Positions 52,796-62,194 are shown, counted from the first letter of the stretch. The stretch: DNA of 64,000 nucleotides from CAVVEC01 sp963770485 (GCA_963770485.1 CAVYPX010000005.1:1-64000), one strand, 5' to 3'. The notes: generated by a model not told the origin, from the sequence alone. Numbers and translations: made by a program.

Positions 52796-53731
52796 TCATG
52801 TTGGTGACTTCTCGTGAGGCAGCAAGTCCTCTATCGCAAGATCGATGGCACTCTTCAAACCCTTCGCAACGTTCAGATCGATGAAATAGCTAGTGCGCGT
52901 AATCTCTTTGTTTGGGTGTATGTGATTTCTGAAATAAAGCAGAATGGTCGCGAGTGCACAAAGCCTCGTTCCGACCACCAGATGCCCCTGCTTGTAGGCT
53001 TCCGCGATCAGTGCTCCAAGTGGCTTCTGCTCGTTAGTGGAGAGCTTCTCGGCTAGAATCGCTTCGAGCACACCTCCGTACAATCCGACAATCGACCTAG
53101 CGAATGGATATTCGTTTGTGAGCAGGAAGGCGTGACCGTTATCGGTTCCAACCCACTCCAACATAGCTTGTGCGCAGAAGTAGTTCTCCCCTGCGAAGAG
53201 CCGCAACCTGTCGTTCTTGAAAATCGCGAAGAACGGATTGTACGTCCATACGGGCATGTCCAAAATATGCCGACGCACCGTCGTGTCGTGCAACGCCAGA
53301 AGTGTGCTTATCAGGACACCCCTGTGATTCCGGTCAAGCTGGAGAGCCTGCCAGTCCTTTCGGCTGCGCAGGTTCGCCAGAAAGTCTTTCACCAGACTCA
53401 GGACACGGTAAGCCGCGAGTCTGTGTGGCTCTATCTTCACAGCGTATCGTTGATCCTGTTCGTACGCCCGCTCAAGGTGGAAGATTCCCGCAGCTTCGTC
53501 CGCGTCATTGACCAGATGAAGAATCCCAAGCCGAAAGTGAGCATGGCCGCTTGAAACAAGTTTAGTTTCTGAAGCAGTCGCCACACGGCTCCAGTCAGCG
53601 ATGCGCTGCTGGACGCTCGTTGAGGACTCAATTACTTGGTCAAGAATCTGCGCGGTAGAGCGGTCGCTGAGCGTAGAAGGGGAGGCGTTCAATATTTCGT
53701 CGAGAGTCGGGGCTCCAGCGGCAGACGACAT
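52796..53731 (-). CDS. Hypothetical helical protein
   Basis: 311 residues, no signal or membrane span. Mixed helical composition with FRLGILHLVNDADEAAGIFHLERAYEQD (TPR-like feel) near residue 65 and ARSIVGLYGGVLEAILAEKL near residue 215. A stretch DLLPHEKSPT ends the protein. No family recognised; it is flanked by decayed accessory genes. It is divergent from the Mrr-like gene by 32 bp. Confidence 0.6.
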   Translation of the reverse strand: MSSAAGAPTLDEILNASPSTLSDRSTAQILDQVIESSTSVQQRIADWSRVATASETKLVSSGHAHFRLGILHLVNDADEAAGIFHLERAYEQDQRYAVKIEPHRLAAYRVLSLVKDFLANLRSRKDWQALQLDRNHRGVLISTLLALHDTTVRRHILDMPVWTYNPFFAIFKNDRLRLFAGENYFCAQAMLEWVGTDNGHAFLLTNEYPFARSIVGLYGGVLEAILAEKLSTNEQKPLGALIAEAYKQGHLVVGTRLCALATILLYFRNHIHPNKEITRTSYFIDLNVAKGLKSAIDLAIEDLLPHEKSPT

Positions 53732-53763
53732 AACTTCAGAAACACCCGTTCACGGATGCTACC

Positions 53764-54698
53764 ATGAAACTAATGAGCATTGAAGACACATCAGTGCAAC
53801 CGAAGTGGAAGCGGTTTGAAAAACTAGCCTACGAAATTCAGAAGGAATTCTCCCGGAGTGCAACAGTCACGCTGAACGACTCCATACTGGGAGTCGATTC
53901 CAAGACCACACGACAGATTGACATCAGTGTCCGACAGAACATCGGGCAGTACCCGATACTCGCTGTGATTGACTGCAAGGATTACAAAGACCCCGTAGAC
54001 GTGAAGGCTGTTGAGGAGTTCGCAATGATGGTGCGAGATGTGAGGGCCAATAAGGGGCGATCATTTCGAGCAACGGCTTCACAGAGGCGGCCATAAATGT
54101 TGCTAGAAATCACGGACTGGATACTTTTCGTTTAGTCGATACCGGGAGCGTTGATTGGAAGACGTACGTGTCTGTTACTGCACTTTTGGAAAGGACGTTT
54201 ATGCAGAAGTCGTACCTGAATTTCGACGGAACAGGGAACGGTCGACTTCCATGCTCCGGTGATGAACTCGCCGACCTTGAACTGTATTCGAGTAGCGGTG
54301 TAAGTCTCGGGACTGCGGACAAGATCGTGAACTCGAAATGGAACAATCAGGAAATCCCACACGAACCGGGAACACATGAGGTGATTGTAGGAAACGGCGT
54401 CACTGTCGAATTTCAGGGTGTGAAGTCAACTGTAAATGTCTCGGCATCTGTCATCGTTGCACGTGAATTTTTGCTTGGCCCAGTTCCTGTTTCGCTTCGG
54501 GGACTGCAAGATGCGCAGAAGGGAGGAATACTCGTTCGCACGCTGCGCATTGATGCGATTGATCATCATCTAATTGAGCTTGGTCAAATCCCCGGATGGA
54601 AAAAGATTGATGACCCTTCACACCTTTCAGTGAAGATCACTTTTCGATTGTCGTATTCCAATATGTATGGTGATCCGGGCGAGGTCGAGCCGGAATGA
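53764..54698 (+). pseudogene. Mrr-type restriction endonuclease-like gene with a frameshift
   Basis: The first ~97 codons read RFEKLAYEIQKEFSR, QIDISVRQN and VIDCKDYKDPVDVKAVEEF, the D...xCK core of Mrr_cat nuclease domains. At AAGGGGCGATC (near 54057) one base is missing. The correct continuation, IISSNGFTEAAINVARNH then GLDTFRLVD, is in another frame and runs to 54698. Repaired, the protein would be about 311 residues, a plausible single-chain Mrr-type nuclease. As it stands the first frame ends at 54096. It would recognise and cut modified or foreign DNA. No methylase is seen nearby. Confidence 0.72.
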
Positions 54699-54740
54699 GC
54701 GGACCTTAGCAGCTTTGGTACAATGCTCAGCCGAGGGAAC

Positions 54741-55076
54741 ATGACAAATCTAAAGGGGTTCGCGTCTATCGTGTCGGAGTTGAGAGATGAGAGAAGTAAT
54801 CTGGTAAACCAACTGAAGCATGTGGACGCGGCACTGGCAGTTCTGGGCAAGTTGAACGGCGGAAGTTCCTACACGAGGCCACGGCGTACGTTGTCGGCCT
54901 CTGCCCGTAGGCGAATGAGCCTCGCACAGAAAGCGCGGTGGGCAAAGAGAAGCGCGAAGGCCCAAGCAGGTACAGTGAAGGCGAAGCGCACCATGTCGGC
55001 CTCAGCCCGTCGCAAAATCGCAGCCGCTCAGCGGGCAAGGTGGGCGAAGGTCAAGGCTGGTAAGAAAACGGCCTAG
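54741..55076 (+). CDS. Small basic protein with two repeated SASARR motifs
   Basis: 111 residues from ATG 54741. The N-terminal half is a helix (IVSELRDERSNLVNQLKHVDAALAVLGKL). The C-terminal half is strongly basic and holds two copies of the motif [R/K]R[T]xSASARR[R/K][M/I]xxAQ[K/R]ARWAK. The repeats recall nucleic-acid-binding small motifs found at the end of many acidobacterial proteins. There is no obvious catalytic part. It runs directly after the Mrr-like pseudogene. Confidence 0.65.
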   Translation: MTNLKGFASIVSELRDERSNLVNQLKHVDAALAVLGKLNGGSSYTRPRRTLSASARRRMSLAQKARWAKRSAKAQAGTVKAKRTMSASARRKIAAAQRARWAKVKAGKKTA

Positions 55077-55077
55077 A

Positions 55078-55722
55078 CTACTTTTGATTGGAGTAGTAGA
55101 GGGCATGCGTGTCGGTCGTGCGCGAAGTCCCGTCATCGCTCTTATGAACGATGTTCGTCCGCAGTGTTGAAAGTTTAATGGCAATGGTCGTGTTTACTTT
55201 ATGATTCGTCAGGGTCGTCCATTCTTCGGATGCGGTCAGGGAATCGCCGTTGAGTTCCATATGTACACCGTCTTGTGTGAACTGTTGCGTTTGTCCTGAT
55301 ACAAAAGGCATTGATGCGGTTTGGATGGTCGAAGCCTGTCCTTCAAACCAGCGCACATAGAGAAGATTTGACTCAAAGAAACTGTCTTTTTTCAGACCGT
55401 TCAGGCCTCCGAATGCAGTAAACACCCAGAAGTTGTCTGCCTTGTCATCGAACACCAACCATGCAAATGACGGTGCAAGAGCAGGCATCGTAGCCGGAGG
55501 CATGAAGGAAGTGAGTAACTCCGAATCACCGCCGTTCACCAACTCTTTGAATGACCGACATGCTGTTGGGGCTGCGCCTTTTGGACAAGCGAAGGTCGCT
55601 AACATGTGTTGCGTATTGACGACTTGTTCATGTGACAACCTGTGCAGCGCGGGATTATCTTCCCCGAGCCCTAGTCCGACCACCACAAAGGCCATCAAAA
55701 GTGCTGCCGATGTTTTCCTCAT
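55078..55722 (-). CDS. Exported protein, unknown
   Basis: 214 residues from the ATG at 55722 (MRKTSAALLMAFVVVGLGLG) preceded by GGAG. The signal peptide is clear. The mature part has two Cys (FACPKG, ACRSF), a DDKADNFWVFTAFGG segment and a beta-rich end (TTLTNHKVNTTIAIKL). No family recognised. It converges with the small basic gene, with 1 bp between the stops. Confidence 0.6.
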   Translation of the reverse strand: MRKTSAALLMAFVVVGLGLGEDNPALHRLSHEQVVNTQHMLATFACPKGAAPTACRSFKELVNGGDSELLTSFMPPATMPALAPSFAWLVFDDKADNFWVFTAFGGLNGLKKDSFFESNLLYVRWFEGQASTIQTASMPFVSGQTQQFTQDGVHMELNGDSLTASEEWTTLTNHKVNTTIAIKLSTLRTNIVHKSDDGTSRTTDTHALYYSNQK

Positions 55723-55836
55723 CGCCCACTCCATCTCGCCCCACTTGGCAGGACGCGCCATTTTTACATCTGAATTCCGCCCCGATAATCTTCTCGCAAA
55801 TCAACTAAGGTGAAAACTGTGCCTGCCGGGTTGTGA

Positions 55837-56735
55837 TTAAAACGGAATCTCCTCCTCACTATCGGCGAGTTCAACCAAAAGGATGATTTGGGAAGCTGCC
55901 AATGCCAAAGCATACTCCGCGATGCTCGGCGTGACGGCACCACCCGTCGCCCCTCCGTGCCAACTCCATCACCGCCACTACGGAATCCGTATAATCCCGT
56001 AAAGGTTTGACCGATGGCCTTTGGGAGCTTGCCTGCCTCTGTGCCTGTAAGCCATTTGATAACGTCACCGAGCGTGGTCACCTTAGCGTTCGGGAACAAC
56101 TCTCTCGCTGCGGCTTCCACAGCGCAGACAGCTTCCTTGACCGCGTTCTCGGGGTCAGGCTTTACGCGGTCACGGAAATAGCGTACCGCCTTGGCAAAAT
56201 GCTTGCGGGCGGGTGCTAATCGCGCATCGGCAAGCACAGTTTCGGCCTTAGATATCTGATTGACGGTGTGCCGCTTGCCGCGTCTTTGGACAAGGCCGTC
56301 TCGAAATTCGAACGCCAGATTCTCTTCTCGGAATAGGCGTTCGAGTTCGTCGGCAAGAAACTGCTGTACCTCGGTTTTTGAAACTCTTACGATGTACTCG
56401 TTGCTGAAATCGTTATAACCAATTTCCGTTGCTAAGTGACTATGCAGTCGCTCACAAAAATCGTAAACCTTCTCCCAAGGCAGGTTGTCTAAAATTTCTT
56501 CGGCACTCAGTTTTGCCTGAGTACTCTCTTTTTTTGACCAATCAATCAGGGGTGATAGTCGCGCAATTCTCTGGAGTTCCATCGTTACTACGTGCCAACC
56601 CTCAATGTAGTCCTCACGCACTGCCTCCGCCAAGAGATGCAGTAGTCCAACACGCGCACTGGCGGGGACTTCACCATCTATTTGCGCGGTGTCTCGGCGG
56701 TTTCGGGCTGAGAACGGCGGCAGAGGGTTAACCAT
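55837..56735 (-). pseudogene. Abortive-infection-like gene with a frameshift near the C-terminus
   Basis: Residues 1-250 read in one frame: VGLLHLLAEAVREDYIEGWH, VYDFCERLHSHLATEIGYNDF and VEAAARELFPNAKVTTLGDVI. These resemble AbiJ-NTD/HEPN-type abortive-infection proteins. After GLYGFRSGGDGV the expected end HGGATGGAVTPSIAEYALAL, ASQIILLVELAD is in another frame and stops at 55837-55839, so one base is missing in GGCACGGAGGGGC (~55960). Without repair the frame runs on to 55764 with a non-homologous tail. The family acts in phage defence; assignment to a subfamily is tentative. Confidence 0.62.
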
Positions 56736-56764
56736 CGCTGTCACGTTAGCGTGATGATAGCAGG

Positions 56765-57226
56765 CTAAACCCGCTCATGGACGGCTTGCGAGTCCTCCGT
56801 CATCAAATTCGCGTATCGCCGGGTCATCTCCAGAGTTGAATGACCCAGCACTTTTTTGAGATGGAACACAGACCCGCCTTGCCTCAAATAGTTGACAGCG
56901 AATGTATGCCGTGCAGCATGCAGCGTACGAGCAGGTGCCACGAACCCCAGCCGTCTGCACAGGAGTTTGACATCCCGCAGGACGACACGGCGTCCAAGTT
57001 GCGTCTCGGCTCTGGTAGCCAGCAGTAGCCCATGAGGCTTCCGGCCAAAATCAGTGATGTATCGGTGCAGATGCTTGCGCAGTTCAAATGAAATCGGTAC
57101 CCGTCGCTGCTTCCGGCCCTTACCGCGTGCGCTCCCTTCTGCGTTCAACGTCTTGGCAATCGCGTAGCTGCTCACTCCGTCCGCGTGCATCGCAACGGTC
57201 GCATCTCTGTCCATCTCAGCAAGCAT
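56765..57226 (-). pseudogene. Truncated tyrosine recombinase, possibly chimeric
   Basis: From the C-terminus: HAARHTFAVNYLRQGG (HxxR), LKKVLGHSTLEMTRRYANL (His and catalytic Tyr) and an upstream GKGRKQRRVPI (beta-hairpin Lys). The first catalytic Arg and the N-terminal DNA-binding domain are missing. Instead, the N-terminal ~40 residues (GVSSYAIAKTLNAEG) look like part of a serine-recombinase or HTH segment, so the reading frame joins two fragments. The start is uncertain. It lies at the edge of the accessory stretch of degraded genes. Confidence 0.62.
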
Positions 57227-57330
57227 CCCGTTGACGCCGCCCATGACGCTACTGCCTTGCATGTGGCTCGCGAAACTCAATGATTTCACAACGACGCTGC
57301 GTGATCTAATATGGACGTGGATTGTTTCCA

Positions 57331-58224
57331 ATGGTCAGAAAACTTGCAGTCTCGCTCCTGATCTTCGTCTTCGTCGTACCACAGCAGGCGGCATGGGGAT
57401 GGGGCAGCGACGGACACATGTATGTGAACCGGGTTGCCGCCGAGAAACTGCCGCAAGACGTGCCCGCCTTCCTGCGAGGTGCTATCGCGGAAGTGGCTTA
57501 TCTAGGCCCTGAACCCGACCGATGGCGGGATGATTCCGATCCGGCGCTGAAGAGCGCACAGGAGCCCGATCATTACATTGATTTGGAGAGAATCGCTTGG
57601 TTGGATCGGTTGCCGGAACGGCGGTACGAGTTTTACCAGAAGCTCTATGAAAAACGGGCACAGACCAAAGACAACCCGGACGATTACCTCCCAGAACGAG
57701 TCGGTCTCCAACCCTACGTCGTGATGGAGATCTTCGGGCGATTGAAGGGTGCATTCCGAGAATACCGACAAGTCCGCGACCGTCATCAGCCGACAGACTT
57801 CATCGAGCACAAGATCGTTTTCTACGCTGGGTGGTTGGGTCACTATGTCGCGGACGGATCGCAGCCGCTCCATACCACAATTCACTACAACGGTTGGGTC
57901 GGCGCAAATCCGAAAGGGTACGCGACTCGCGGAGGCATTCATGCTGAATTCGAGACCGCATACGTCTCCCGCAATATCGCAGCCACCGACTTCGCCAACT
58001 TGGTTCATGCCCCGGCGCACATAGCCGATCCTTTTGCCACGTACATGCAATACCTCAGGAGTTCAAATGGGCTGGTCGAAGGAGTGTACGAACTGGACAA
58101 AGCTGGCGGATTTCGTGACGCCGGGTCGCGTGAGGCGTTCGAGTTCACCACACAAAGACTCGCCGCTGGCAGCCAGATGCTCGTGAATCTGTGGTATACG
58201 GCTTGGCTGGACAGCGCAGACTGA
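57331..58224 (+). CDS. S1/P1-nuclease or zinc-dependent phospholipase C-like exported protein
   Basis: 297 residues from ATG 57331 (MVRKLAVSLLIFVFVV). The mature chain starts WGWGSDGHMYVNRVAAEKLP, where Trp1 and the GH motif match the zinc ligand start of S1/P1 nucleases. HKIVFYAGWLGHYVADGSQPLHT carries the HxxxD zinc motif, and QEPDHYIDLE a further His/Asp. The family is typically 260-300 residues and extracytoplasmic. Whether it cleaves nucleic acid or phospholipid cannot be read. It is followed by an exported OB-fold-like gene 13 bp downstream. Confidence 0.8.
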   Translation: MVRKLAVSLLIFVFVVPQQAAWGWGSDGHMYVNRVAAEKLPQDVPAFLRGAIAEVAYLGPEPDRWRDDSDPALKSAQEPDHYIDLERIAWLDRLPERRYEFYQKLYEKRAQTKDNPDDYLPERVGLQPYVVMEIFGRLKGAFREYRQVRDRHQPTDFIEHKIVFYAGWLGHYVADGSQPLHTTIHYNGWVGANPKGYATRGGIHAEFETAYVSRNIAATDFANLVHAPAHIADPFATYMQYLRSSNGLVEGVYELDKAGGFRDAGSREAFEFTTQRLAAGSQMLVNLWYTAWLDSAD

Positions 58225-58237
58225 AGAGGAGGATGAG

Positions 58238-58624
58238 ATGATCTGCCACAAGAGAAGGGTCTTCGTAGTTCTGGTTGTCGTTGTTGTGTGGGCCGCATTG
58301 AGCTATGCCCAAACTTCGATTTCGGCGTCGGAGGCCAAGAATCACGTTGGGGAGAGGGCAACTGTTTGCGGGGAAGTAGTCAGCACGCACTACGCGGCAA
58401 GAAGTCGCGGAAATCCGACGTTTATCAATCTCGATAAGCCATACCCAAACCAGATTTTCACGGTGTTGATCTGGGGGAGTGACCGCCCGAAGTTTGGCGA
58501 TCCCGAGGAGGCGTACCGCAGGAAGCACATCTGCGTGACCGGAAAAATAGGTGACTACAAAGGTGTGCCTGAAATAGTGGCTTATGAGCCTTCTCAGATC
58601 AAAATTCAAGCCGCTCGGGAATAG
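58238..58624 (+). CDS. Exported OB-fold-like protein
   Basis: 128 residues. A signal peptide (VFVVLVVVVVWAALSYAQ) is followed by a small OB-type beta barrel: ASEAKNHVGERATVCGEVVSTHYAARSRG, PTFINLDKPYPNQIFTVLIWG and HICVTGKIGDYKGVPEIVAY. This pattern (VCGxV ... TFINLDxxYPNQxFTxVIW ... G...Y.G.PEIV) is common in exported single-domain nucleic-acid-binding-fold proteins. It is 13 bp after the nuclease-like gene; a joint role on extracellular nucleic acid is a reasonable inference. Confidence 0.75.
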   Translation: MICHKRRVFVVLVVVVVWAALSYAQTSISASEAKNHVGERATVCGEVVSTHYAARSRGNPTFINLDKPYPNQIFTVLIWGSDRPKFGDPEEAYRRKHICVTGKIGDYKGVPEIVAYEPSQIKIQAARE

Positions 58625-58655
58625 CCAGAGCACTTGGCGAGACAGAAATGTGAAC

Positions 58656-59831
58656 TCACGGACAGGCCACTTGGTCTGAAACTGGCGGGAGCGGGTGTAT
58701 GAATTCACTGTGTAATTTGGTCGCCCATTGAAAGAAGCCCCCACACTGCTCTCGCACTCCACATGTTTGGCACTCCTCTAGGTAGATATTCTTCCAATCG
58801 GAAATAGATTTACGAGCAAATTTCCAAAGCGACGGCCGGAGGACACAAAGCTGATGGTTGTAGATTGAGACATTCATCATCCTCGTTGAAAGGATTTCCA
58901 CCGCTGATTCCAGTTCATCCTGATAATCGTGCGGGTCCATCCACAGCATGTCCATGTTTCGTGGGGCATACCCAATATTCTCAAGCCCCATCAATGCGAC
59001 GTGCTCTACGAAAGTCAAATTTCTGTAAATGTACTCCGCAAGCTGTGGGAGTCGCGGAATCGTGATCGCGTGCAACACCACGCGAAGCTCGATTCGCAGT
59101 CCGTATCGGGCAAGCTGATGGAGTCCTATAACTGTTTGATCGAAGGCACCCTTGGCCTGTACCACGTAATCGTGGATGGTCGAATCCTCTGAATAGAGCG
59201 GGATTCCCAACACAAAGTCCGGGTGTTTTATTGCGGCAAGCCGAGCAGTGTAACCGGGCCACGCGAAAACTCGGCCATTCGTAAGCATGTGTAAGCACGT
59301 TTCTGGGAACTTGTCCCGAAGAGCCGTGATAATCGTAAACAGCCTTTCGCCCAGCAAGGTGGGTTCACCACCGCTAATCACCAGTTGGGCTGGTGGCCTA
59401 TTTATGAGCCTGATCAGGTCGAGGTTCCTTTCCGTCAGGGCATCCGCATCATCATGATCTTGAGGCGGCTGTGAACACATTAGGCAATTGCTGTTGCAAC
59501 GCTCGGTCGCAAAAACGACGTTGTGCTGAGAGTCGGGCCGATACAGGGTACGAACAAAACCATTTGTCGGCTCCATTGAAACAATATCGTGCGTTCGAAG
59601 ATGATCTATCTGGCGGACTGAAGAAATCGTGGGAACCGACCCGATCTGGCATTCCAACTTGGTGGTTGTTAGGAGGCCGCTGTAGCCAGACAACTCACTC
59701 GCGCAGTCAGGAATTGTTTCGGCGACCAAAATCCTGTCGGTTCGCGCCTCTCTTGGAAGCGGCTCACGGGAAACGATGCCGATCACGGCTTTTCCGAAAG
59801 CGCTCGCGTTCCCCGCTGTTGTTAATCGCAT
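58656..59831 (-). CDS. hxsC: His-Xaa-Ser system radical SAM maturase HxsC
   Basis: 391 residues. The radical SAM motif CNSNCLMCSQPP (CxxxCxxC) sits near residue 120 and is followed by LVISGGEPTLLGERL. Family hallmarks follow: HPDFVLGIPLYSEDSTIHDYVVQAKGAFDQT, HVALMGLENIGYA, YNHQLCVLRPSLW and ARKSISDWKNIYLEECQTCGV. This order is characteristic of HxsC, one of two radical SAM enzymes that modify a peptide with His-Xaa-Ser repeats. The ATG at 59831 follows GGAG. Partners hxsB, hxsD and the precursor hxsA were not found nearby, so this copy is orphan. The precursor would be recognisable by HxSHxS runs. Confidence 0.9.
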   Translation of the reverse strand: MRLTTAGNASAFGKAVIGIVSREPLPREARTDRILVAETIPDCASELSGYSGLLTTTKLECQIGSVPTISSVRQIDHLRTHDIVSMEPTNGFVRTLYRPDSQHNVVFATERCNSNCLMCSQPPQDHDDADALTERNLDLIRLINRPPAQLVISGGEPTLLGERLFTIITALRDKFPETCLHMLTNGRVFAWPGYTARLAAIKHPDFVLGIPLYSEDSTIHDYVVQAKGAFDQTVIGLHQLARYGLRIELRVVLHAITIPRLPQLAEYIYRNLTFVEHVALMGLENIGYAPRNMDMLWMDPHDYQDELESAVEILSTRMMNVSIYNHQLCVLRPSLWKFARKSISDWKNIYLEECQTCGVREQCGGFFQWATKLHSEFIHPLPPVSDQVACP

Positions 59832-60392
59832 GACGGTGCTCCATCGGATATATTCCGGAGACCAGTGTTCTGAATCCAAGCGAAGAAAATACGCATGATT
59901 TCAGAGTCCTGCTTCGAGGCTTCCGTTGGTCCCCCGTGCCTCTTTTCGTTATTTCGATAAACATGGAAATAATAACGACTGGGCATTCGCTGGGCACGAG
60001 ATTCTGGGCTGATCTGGGGCCCACGGTTCCAGATGCCCACGGTTGATCTCCGTCCCTGTCCATATATGTACATATATGATTATAAAGTACTTATATGAGT
60101 ATCTCACGGCCTGTGTACGCAGCATGTGCGCACCAATCTGCCAGCCATCGGTCAGCCTCTGGAACTGTACGCCAAAAGCACGCCAAAACACGCCAAAGTG
60201 GGTCCCTTGGGAAAGGAGTCTCTAACTGCGGGTGGTAAAGGGGTCGTCGCCACCGAGTCCCCGTGGTTACCAGCCTGCCCCAACGATTGGCCTGACCAAA
60301 CGGGGACACGGGAACATGGTTGCTCAGTCCTACATTGGGTCCTCCTGCGGGTCCTGAATGGGTCCCTATGGAAAGAATGCTTCCAAACTTCC
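59832..60392. other. Non-coding stretch with AT-rich palindrome
   Basis: About 560 bp without a supported gene, between hxsC and the transposase. At 60061-60078 lies the perfect 18-bp palindrome CATATATGTACATATATG, in an AT-rich tract that contrasts with the GC-rich surroundings. The 60200-60380 part has repeated GGGTCC motifs. Possibly promoter, replication or recombination sequence. Confidence 0.5.
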
Positions 60393-61832
60393 CTAGCAGC
60401 CTGGGGTGCAAGTAGCGGATTTTCTGCAAGTCGGGCGACGTAGTCGGGTACGCGATCTCATAAAGCACTTGGCAACCGACGTGGAGATTCGGCTTCTGCA
60501 AAGCTGCTTCTGATTTATCCGATACGTGAAGAGTAAGTGAAGGGTCAAAACAAACCTGCCGAAGCGGTTCTTCCATTCCCGCGGCGTGCCCGCGCCCAGC
60601 AGTTGGCGCAGGATCAGGCTTAGATTGAACGCGCCCACATGAACTAACTGCCGCTTTAGAATGTTTTCCTGTCCCCGCAGATGGCAGCGCCGCATCCCAC
60701 CCGTCTCGTAGCAGTGCGCGAAGCTGCGCTCCACGAATTCGCCGCGCCGCCGCAGTAAACTCTTGCCATACTCACCCCGCACCCGCCGCCGGTTCGCATA
60801 CACTGCCCTCTGTTCCTCGGCTTTGCCTGCCCAGTTCCGCCGCCCCTTCGGTTTCTTCTCCGCAATGTAGCTGCGCACGCCGTACGCCTTCATTCGCTTC
60901 ACCACTGCGCCGCTGTGATAACCCTTATCGGTCACCGTCTCCTCGATGCCGGCCACGTTCACCTGCGGCGCTTCGTCGGGCCGCAACTCTGCCTCGCGCC
61001 CGACCTGCTCCGCCACTGCCATCCCGGCCTCGCACAACGTTTCATCCAGCGTGGCCGTGTCGCCCTGATCGGCTCCTTGCAGCGTCACCGCCAGCACCGC
61101 GCCTGTGTCCAGATCCACCGCGTGCTCGGCCTTGTGCGCCAGATGCGTGCGCCCGTCCTTCATCTTCGCAATCCGTGCATCCCCGTCCGCCGGACTCTTC
61201 CACTCCTTATTCGACGTCCGCTTCTTGCGCTTGCGATCCAACCGCGCCAAGTCTTCCCGCGTCGGGGTCGCGATGCCCGAAGCCTTCGCCAGCCCGCGCA
61301 GAAACTCCTCGTAACTCTCGCCCGTATCCCGCCGCACAATCGAGCGCATCGCCGCGTTCGCCTCCAGCGTCGTCGCATCAATCGCGATCCGCTGGCCTTT
61401 CAGCAACCCACGATCGGCCAGCACCCCCAACACCCAGCCGAATACTTCGCGATGCGTGTCCACATCGATCAGCCGCCGCGTGCGCGAAATCGTCGAGTGA
61501 TCCGGCGTGTACTCGTCCAGCGCGATGCCCACGAAACGCCGCAGGGCCAGCGAATCCGCCAGCCGCCAGGCAATGCCGCGCTCCGCTCCGATGCCCTCGA
61601 AATACCCGATCAGCAGTGCCCGAAAGTAAATCCCCGGCGTCAGCGACGGACGCCCGTACTTCTCCGCATAAAACTTCGCGCACCGCCCCTCGACAAACTC
61701 GTCGAAGTGCTCGGCCTCCAGCAACTCATTCAAACGCTGATAGAACGGATGCCCCGGCGCCGCCGCCAACTCGCTGTGCGCGATCCAAATCTCTTCTTGC
61801 TTCTCCCGCTGCTTGCGCCTGCCCATCGCCAT
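60393..61832 (-). CDS. DDE transposase (IS1182/ISNCY-like)
   Basis: 479 residues. RIAIDATTLEANAAMRSI near residue 150 carries the first catalytic Asp. The remaining catalytic residues probably lie in the middle and C-terminal part (TDKGYHSG near residue 300, and FVERSFAHCYETGG near 370). The N-terminal LTPGIYFRALLIGYFEGIGAERG is the DUF772-like helical part. The last ~40 residues (RSRISTSVAKCFMRS) are Arg-rich and unusual, so the true stop may be lost and the frame may run into flanking DNA. No inverted repeats were identified by eye. The antisense strand also has a long open frame, which is a shadow. Confidence 0.82.
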   Translation of the reverse strand: MAMGRRKQREKQEEIWIAHSELAAAPGHPFYQRLNELLEAEHFDEFVEGRCAKFYAEKYGRPSLTPGIYFRALLIGYFEGIGAERGIAWRLADSLALRRFVGIALDEYTPDHSTISRTRRLIDVDTHREVFGWVLGVLADRGLLKGQRIAIDATTLEANAAMRSIVRRDTGESYEEFLRGLAKASGIATPTREDLARLDRKRKKRTSNKEWKSPADGDARIAKMKDGRTHLAHKAEHAVDLDTGAVLAVTLQGADQGDTATLDETLCEAGMAVAEQVGREAELRPDEAPQVNVAGIEETVTDKGYHSGAVVKRMKAYGVRSYIAEKKPKGRRNWAGKAEEQRAVYANRRRVRGEYGKSLLRRRGEFVERSFAHCYETGGMRRCHLRGQENILKRQLVHVGAFNLSLILRQLLGAGTPREWKNRFGRFVLTLHLLFTYRINQKQLCRSRISTSVAKCFMRSRTRLRRPTCRKSATCTPGC

Positions 61833-62194
61833 GCGCGCATTCTACAAACCAAGCCTGTGGATACCGCAACCCTTTTTCTGTTCGCGAATCTGAACTTGCA
61901 CCACGGGCTGCTAGGCCGCCCATGGCGCGAAGGCCCCCGGTGGAAGGTGGTCTTAACCGATAGGCCGCCGCTCTACCATGGTGATTTTGGTACGCCGTAC
62001 CGAACTGTGATCGCCCGCCGCCGTTTCCTTAAGGAGAAACAAGAACGGCCTTCAGGCATCGCAGAATTCCGGTGCGCAACCCTTTCTACAGGGGGTTTTA
62101 TGGCCGTAAGAACGCATGGAAGGCTCCAAGTGGGCCTAACCCTCATCCGCCCGATCCTCACGCACTCGTCTGAATCATCTTCCTTTCTTCAGCT
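61833..62194. other. Intergenic after the transposase
   Basis: About 360 bp with no supported gene. It contains a weak tRNA-like stretch (GGTAGAGCGGCGGCC on minus near 61965-61975), rejected as a tRNA because neither T-arm nor acceptor stem forms. The left transposon end probably lies here. Confidence 0.5.

Noticed and set aside
61940..61985. tRNA-like D-arm (GGTAGAGCGG on minus)
   Set aside because: Neither a T-arm nor a matching acceptor stem can be formed in either direction.
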